The position numbers were made by a program, and so were the translations under genes. The notes under the pieces are model-generated. The model worked only from the letters and a program-made list of their open reading frames with translations, was not told the DNA's origin and did not search any database. This document shows, piece after piece, positions 7,896-11,314 of a stretch of 11,314 nucleotides of DNA (position 1 is its first letter; each line of letters opens with the position of its first letter). The DNA comes from Ramlibacter sp. (GTDB lineage: Bacteria > Pseudomonadota > Gammaproteobacteria > Burkholderiales > Burkholderiaceae_C), in NCBI GenBank assembly GCA_028292185.1, contig JAQGMT010000154.1, positions 1-11,314 on the forward strand, written 5' to 3'.

Positions 7896-8947
7896 TGGAC
7901 AGGCGTTCGTTGTTGCTTGCCGCACCGGCGCTGGCACTCGCGCGCCAGGCGTCGGCGCTGCCGCCCGCGAAGCTCGAGTTCCCGCGCGACCACGGGGCCC
8001 ATCCGGCCTTTCGCACGGAGTGGTGGTACATCACCGGCCAGGCGCGCAGCGGCGAGCGCGAGTTCGGCTTCCAGGTGACCTTCTTTCGCTCGCGAGTGGA
8101 CGGGACACAGTCGATGCGATCGCGCTTCGCCGCCAAGCAGCTGGTGTTCGCGCACGCGGCGCTGACTGACGTGAGCGGCCGCAAGCTCTGGCACGACCAG
8201 CGCATCGCCCGCGAGGGCTTTGAAGTGGCGTTGGCGGTGGAAGGCGACACGCGGGTGCGGCTGCACGACTGGTCGCTTCAGCGGCAAGCCTCCGGCACGT
8301 ACGCCGCAAGCATTCCCGCGGGCGACTTCGCGCTGGAACTGCAATGCGCACCGACGCAGCCGCTGCTGCTGCAAGGCCGCGACGGCTTGTCGCGCAAAGG
8401 CCCGCTGCCGCAGGAAGCGAGCTACTACTACAGCCAGCCGCAGTTGGCGGTGAGCGGCGCGTTGACCCTGCAGCGGCAGCGCTTCGCCGTCGCGGGGAAG
8501 GCCTGGCTCGATCACGAGTGGAGCGAGGAACTGCTGGATCCTCAAGCCGTCGGCTGGGACTGGCTCGGCATGAACCTGGACGACGGCAGCGCGCTCACGG
8601 CCTTTCGCTTGCGCAAGGCAGACGGCAGCGCGCTGTGGGATGGCGGGTCCTTCCGTGCCGCGCAAGGCAGCACGTACATCTCCAGCCCGGGTGAATCGGT
8701 GTTCAGTCCGCAGCGGCGCTGGACCAGTCCGCTCTCCGGCGCGGTCTACCCCGTGGAATGGATAGTGCGCACGCCGGCGGACTTCTACACCGTCAAAGCG
8801 GTCGTCGACAACCAGGAACTGGACAGCCGCGCTTCGACCGGATCGATTTATTGGGAGGGCCTGTCCGACTTGTTCGACGGGAACGGCAAGCGCGTGGGCC
8901 GTGGCTATCTCGAGATGACCGGCTATTCCCAGCGCATGCGATTGTAG
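7895..8947 (+). CDS. secreted AttH/CrtC-type lipocalin-like protein (COG5621-like 'predicted secreted hydrolase')
   Basis: This 350-residue exported protein belongs to the family that also gave carotenoid 1,2-hydratase (CrtC) and Agrobacterium AttH. An N-terminal signal peptide runs to about ASA at 19-21. It carries a twin arginine (DRRSLLL, residues 2-8), so Tat export is possible. Family blocks are TEWWYITG (41-48), FGFQVTFFRSR (57-67), ASYYYSQPQLAVSG (175-188), AWLDHEWS (203-210), WDWLGMNLDDGSALTAFRLR (221-240), SIYWEGL (317-323) and GRGYLEMTGY (335-344), consistent with two lipocalin-like barrels. Family members are often automatically annotated as carotenoid hydratase. No carotenoid genes are here, so that name should not be used. 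It overlaps the permease stop by one base and is probably the periplasmic partner of the ABC machine, perhaps receiving or processing a hydrophobic compound. The activity is unknown. Confidence 0.9.
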   Translation: MDRRSLLLAAPALALARQASALPPAKLEFPRDHGAHPAFRTEWWYITGQARSGEREFGFQVTFFRSRVDGTQSMRSRFAAKQLVFAHAALTDVSGRKLWHDQRIAREGFEVALAVEGDTRVRLHDWSLQRQASGTYAASIPAGDFALELQCAPTQPLLLQGRDGLSRKGPLPQEASYYYSQPQLAVSGALTLQRQRFAVAGKAWLDHEWSEELLDPQAVGWDWLGMNLDDGSALTAFRLRKADGSALWDGGSFRAAQGSTYISSPGESVFSPQRRWTSPLSGAVYPVEWIVRTPADFYTVKAVVDNQELDSRASTGSIYWEGLSDLFDGNGKRVGRGYLEMTGYSQRMRL

Positions 8948-8954
8948 GAATCCA

Positions 8955-9215
8955 ATGAGCTTCCCTGAATATCTGCAGATGCTCGGCGTCGACATCCCGA
9001 CTCCGGCCTACCTCGCCGGCTTGCTGCTGTTCGGCGTCGTCGGGGCGGTGGCATGGCGGCACGGGCGCAAGACGAAACGGCCCGCCGCCAAGTGGCTCGG
9101 ATTGGCCCTGATGCTCTACCCGTATGCCACGCCGCAAACCTGGCTGCTTTATGCGGTCGGGATCGCCCTGTGCGGCTGGCTTTACTTTGCATGGAGTTCG
9201 TCGCCCGCCGGCTGA
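8955..9215 (+). CDS. small integral membrane protein, function unknown
   Basis: The 86-residue protein has three hydrophobic stretches: about 17-34, then 47-58 and 62-80, which are separated by a PYATPQ turn. A basic loop, RHGRKTKRPAAK (35-46), should lie in the cytoplasm. The start is 7 bases after the lipocalin gene's stop and has AGGAA upstream overlapping that stop, so it is almost certainly in the same operon as the permease and lipocalin-like protein. I recognise no named family, though it looks like the short conserved hypothetical membrane proteins of Burkholderiales. Position suggests an accessory subunit of the transporter, but cotranscription is the only evidence. Confidence 0.8.
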   Translation: MSFPEYLQMLGVDIPTPAYLAGLLLFGVVGAVAWRHGRKTKRPAAKWLGLALMLYPYATPQTWLLYAVGIALCGWLYFAWSSSPAG

Positions 9216-9313
9216 CGCCCGCCGCTGCGACTCTTTTCACGCTAAGGTCATGGATGAGTTGCTTTTGCGGCCAAGCGCTTGTCGCGCTCGTGTTCCGCTT
9301 TTCCAGCGTGTTT

Positions 9314-9330
9314 AGGTACCATGTGTACCT
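9314..9330. repeat. 17-base dyad upstream of the coiled-coil gene, possible operator
   Basis: AGGTAC and GTACCT are perfect inverted arms around CATGT. The dyad lies 48 bases before the start at 9379, in the 163-base gap after the small membrane protein gene. TACCAT within it (9317-9322) resembles a -10 hexamer, but no good -35 is seen. The local sequence is less GC-rich than its surroundings, as expected of a regulatory region. It could be a regulator-binding site overlapping a promoter. This is inference from symmetry and position only. Confidence 0.35.
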
Positions 9331-9378
9331 GAGCGGCGCGGCCCCTGCGCGCAATCCCATCCCGCAAAGAGGTCCCCA

Positions 9379-9753
9379 ATGAAAGCACAGGCTCCGGCGA
9401 TCACTCAAGCTGCACTGGTTGCGACGGCCGGTCGCAAGGCGGAAAAGGTGCAGCGAAAACTCCAGCAAGCGGAGTCCGAACTGCACACCGCCAACAAGAT
9501 CCTGGTGAAGGCAGTCCCGACCCAGAACAGGAAAGAGATCGACACCGCGGTGGAGCAGAATGTCGCCGCCGAAGAAAAGGTCCACGATGCCGCAGAGGAA
9601 CTGCAGGTGGTCAAGGAGCTGCTGGCGGACGCCGATGCCGAAGCGATCATGCTTGGAGCCGGCAACGACACCGGGTCACAGGGCCGGTCGGGCGACGGCG
9701 TCAAGAGCCTGATGTCCCACCTCGAACGCAGAAGGTCGGGCGCGGCGGGATAA
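9379..9753 (+). CDS. small coiled-coil (helical hairpin) protein, function unknown
   Basis: The 124-residue soluble protein has no signal peptide, TM segment or enzyme motif. Residues 8-44 and 52-87 are long, charged, alanine-rich helices with heptad-like spacing, broken by VPTQN at 46-50, suggesting an antiparallel helical hairpin. A Gly/Ser-rich stretch (about 93-107) leads to a basic tail with ERRRSG. AAAGAGG (9366-9372), 6 bases before the ATG, is a good ribosome site and supports real translation. It converges with the MFS gene, with only 13 bases between stop codons and no visible terminator. I do not recognise a family. It could be a structural, nucleoid- or phasin-like small protein, but no motif decides. 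Confidence 0.75.
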   Translation: MKAQAPAITQAALVATAGRKAEKVQRKLQQAESELHTANKILVKAVPTQNRKEIDTAVEQNVAAEEKVHDAAEELQVVKELLADADAEAIMLGAGNDTGSQGRSGDGVKSLMSHLERRRSGAAG

Positions 9754-9766
9754 GGCGCGATAAGCC

Positions 9767-11314
9767 TCAGTGCGCGCCGGCCGCCGCTTCCGCGCCCGCG
9801 GCGCCCCGCTGCGGATGGCTTAACCACACCAGCGGAATCAGCACCAGGAACAACGCCGCCGACACGTAGAAGATGTCGTTGGCCGCGAGCATGAACGCCT
9901 GCTGGTCCACCAGCCGATTCACTTGCGCGAGCGCTTGCTCCGGTGACATGCCGGACGCCGCCAGTCCCGACAGCACCGACTGGGTGGCGGGGCTGCCCGG
10001 GTTCACCGCCTCGGCCAGCTGCGCGTGATGCAGTGAGGCACGACTCTCCCACAGCGTGGTTGCCAGCGAAGTGCCGAAAGCGCCGGCGCTGATCCGCGCG
10101 AAAATGGTCAGGCCCGATGCCGCCGGAATCCGCTCGGGCGGCAAGCCGGAGAGAGTGATGGTCACCAGCGGGATGAAGAAGAACGCCATCGCCACGCCCT
10201 GGATGACGGTGGGGATCATGATGGTCCAGAAATCCGCCTGCGTGTTGAAACGCGAGCGCATCCAAAGCACCAGCCCGAACACGATGAAGGCGAAGGTCAC
10301 GTACTTGCGCGGATCGACCTTGCCGACGGTCTTGCCCACCAAGGGCGAGAACACCATGGCCATCAGGCCCACCGGCGCCATGATCATGCCCGCGTCGGTG
10401 GCGGTGTAGCCCATGAACTGCTGCAGCCACAGCGGCAGCAGCACGACGTTGCCGAAGAACAGACCGTAGGCGATGGCGGTGGCCGCGGTGCCGGTCCAGA
10501 AGTTGCGGCGCGCGAACAGGCGCAGGTCGACCACGGGATGATCGTCGGTCAGTTCCCAGACCAGGAAAAACGCGAAGCCCACGATGGCCACCAAGCCCAG
10601 CGTCACGACAAGGCCGGAGTGGAACCAGTCGCGATCCTTGCCGATGTCCAGCATGACCTGCAAGGCGCCGATCCACACCACCATCAGCGCCAGGCCCACC
10701 GAATCGATCGGCAGCTTGCGGATCACGCTCTCACGCTTGCGGTAGATCGCCCAGGATGCGAGTGCCGAGACGATGCCCACCGGAATGTTGATATAGAAGA
10801 TCCACGGCCAGTTGATGTTGTCGGTGATCCAGCCGCCCAGCAGCGGCCCCAGCACCGGCGCGATCAAGGTGGTCATCGCCCACATCGCCATGGCCAGCCC
10901 GGCCAGGGCCTTGGGGTAGCTGGACAGCAGAAGCGATTGCGACAAGGGAATCATCGGCCCGGCGACGAAGCCCTGCAGGGCGCGGAAAGCGATCAGTGTC
11001 GTCATGTTCGGCGCAAGGCCGCACAGCAGCGAGGCCACCATGAACAGCACCACGCTGGTCACGAACAGCCGCACCTGGCCGAAGCGGTCCGACAACCATC
11101 CGGTGAGCGGAACGCCGATGGCGTTGGCCACCGCGAAGCTGGTGATCACCCAGGTGCCTTGGTTGGGGCTCACGCCCAGGTCGCCGGCGATGGCGGGCAA
11201 GGACACGTTCGCGATGGACGTGTCCAGCACGTTCATGAAGGTCGCCGCGGAGAGCGCGATCGTGCCCCACAGCCGCGCCGAGCCCTCCAGCGGCTGCAGC
11301 GGCAGCGCTTGCGC
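9767..11314 (-). CDS. DHA2-family MFS exporter (EmrB/QacA type), N-terminus cut by window edge
   Basis: Leftward gene giving 515 visible residues of a drug:proton antiporter of the inner membrane, a family normally with 14 TM segments. The reading frame stays open past the internal ATG at 11236 to the window edge. The 26 upstream codons encode LWGTIALSAATF, the first half of TM1, so the true start lies beyond 11314. TM1 continues into MNVLDTSIANVSLPAIAGDL, the classic DHA2 motif with the membrane-embedded Asp. GWLSDRFGQVR is motif A between TM2 and TM3. PLLGGWITDNINWPWIFYINIPVGI is the conserved TM5-6 region of EmrB. The tail after the last TM is Ala/Gly-rich and ends AAAGAH. EmrB-type pumps usually work with an EmrA-type adaptor and an outer-membrane factor, which would lie outside the window to the right. 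Substrate unknown. Confidence 0.95.
   Translation of the reverse strand, partial: AQALPLQPLEGSARLWGTIALSAATFMNVLDTSIANVSLPAIAGDLGVSPNQGTWVITSFAVANAIGVPLTGWLSDRFGQVRLFVTSVVLFMVASLLCGLAPNMTTLIAFRALQGFVAGPMIPLSQSLLLSSYPKALAGLAMAMWAMTTLIAPVLGPLLGGWITDNINWPWIFYINIPVGIVSALASWAIYRKRESVIRKLPIDSVGLALMVVWIGALQVMLDIGKDRDWFHSGLVVTLGLVAIVGFAFFLVWELTDDHPVVDLRLFARRNFWTGTAATAIAYGLFFGNVVLLPLWLQQFMGYTATDAGMIMAPVGLMAMVFSPLVGKTVGKVDPRKYVTFAFIVFGLVLWMRSRFNTQADFWTIMIPTVIQGVAMAFFFIPLVTITLSGLPPERIPAASGLTIFARISAGAFGTSLATTLWESRASLHHAQLAEAVNPGSPATQSVLSGLAASGMSPEQALAQVNRLVDQQAFMLAANDIFYVSAALFLVLIPLVWLSHPQRGAAGAEAAAGAH

Noticed and set aside
5238..7937. 899-codon open frame on the minus strand opposite the permease
   Set aside because: Very long antisense frames are common in high-GC DNA. 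Its translation is rich in Arg, His, Gln and Ala with no motif, while the plus strand encodes a clear permease.
7895..8947. Carotenoid 1,2-hydratase (crtC)
   Set aside because: The family is shared, but no carotenoid genes are present and the permease context fits an AttH-like protein better.
9250..9315. 21-codon mini-ORF before the coiled-coil gene, with AAGG upstream of its ATG
   Set aside because: Too short and without features. A frame of this size with a weak ribosome site is expected by chance.
11234..11236. ATG as start of the MFS gene
   Set aside because: It falls in the middle of TM1. The frame stays open upstream and encodes the rest of that helix, so the gene is cut by the window edge.
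1..11314. Mobile elements, CRISPR array, tRNA or rRNA genes
   Set aside because: No transposase or integrase motifs, no regularly spaced repeats, and no tRNA- or rRNA-like stretches were recognised. Genes are tightly packed and similar in composition.

Overview
The window is high-GC DNA, densely coded on both strands with short intergenic gaps. Gene content and protein style point to a betaproteobacterium of the Burkholderiales, probably Comamonadaceae-like (Ramlibacter/Variovorax type). That placement is a judgement from recognisable protein families, not from a marker gene. There are no tRNA or rRNA genes, no insertion sequence and no CRISPR array. The longest stretch without a gene is about 160 bases.

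Layout, left to right. A GAF-domain sensor histidine kinase runs leftward and is cut by the left edge. Divergent from it is miaA (tRNA dimethylallyltransferase). The miaA stop overlaps the start of an ABC transporter ATPase of the LolD/MacB/YbbA type. Converging on the ATPase, and sharing the bases CTAG as stop codon, is a leftward pair: a PLP-dependent serine/threonine-dehydratase-family enzyme followed by aroD (type I 3-dehydroquinate dehydratase). Divergent from that pair is a small hemerythrin (HHE) protein with a strong ribosome binding site and a strong hairpin terminator. Next, rightward, come a 10-TM FtsX/MacB-type permease, a secreted AttH/CrtC-type lipocalin-like protein that overlaps it by one base, and a small membrane protein 7 bases further on. 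A 124-residue predicted coiled-coil protein of unknown function follows. The right edge holds a leftward DHA2-type (EmrB/QacA-like) MFS exporter whose N-terminus lies outside the window.

How they fit together. The ATPase, the permease and the lipocalin-like protein look like one export or lipid-extraction machine, comparable to Agrobacterium AttEFGH and to E. coli YbbA-YbbP beside tesA. Here the ATPase gene is separated from its presumed permease by about 2.5 kb holding three unrelated genes and a terminator. The ATPase is tied to miaA and the rest must be transcribed separately. This split and the lipocalin partner are the most interesting points. The other genes are ordinary housekeeping or accessory functions, and I see no clear evidence of a wholly new system.
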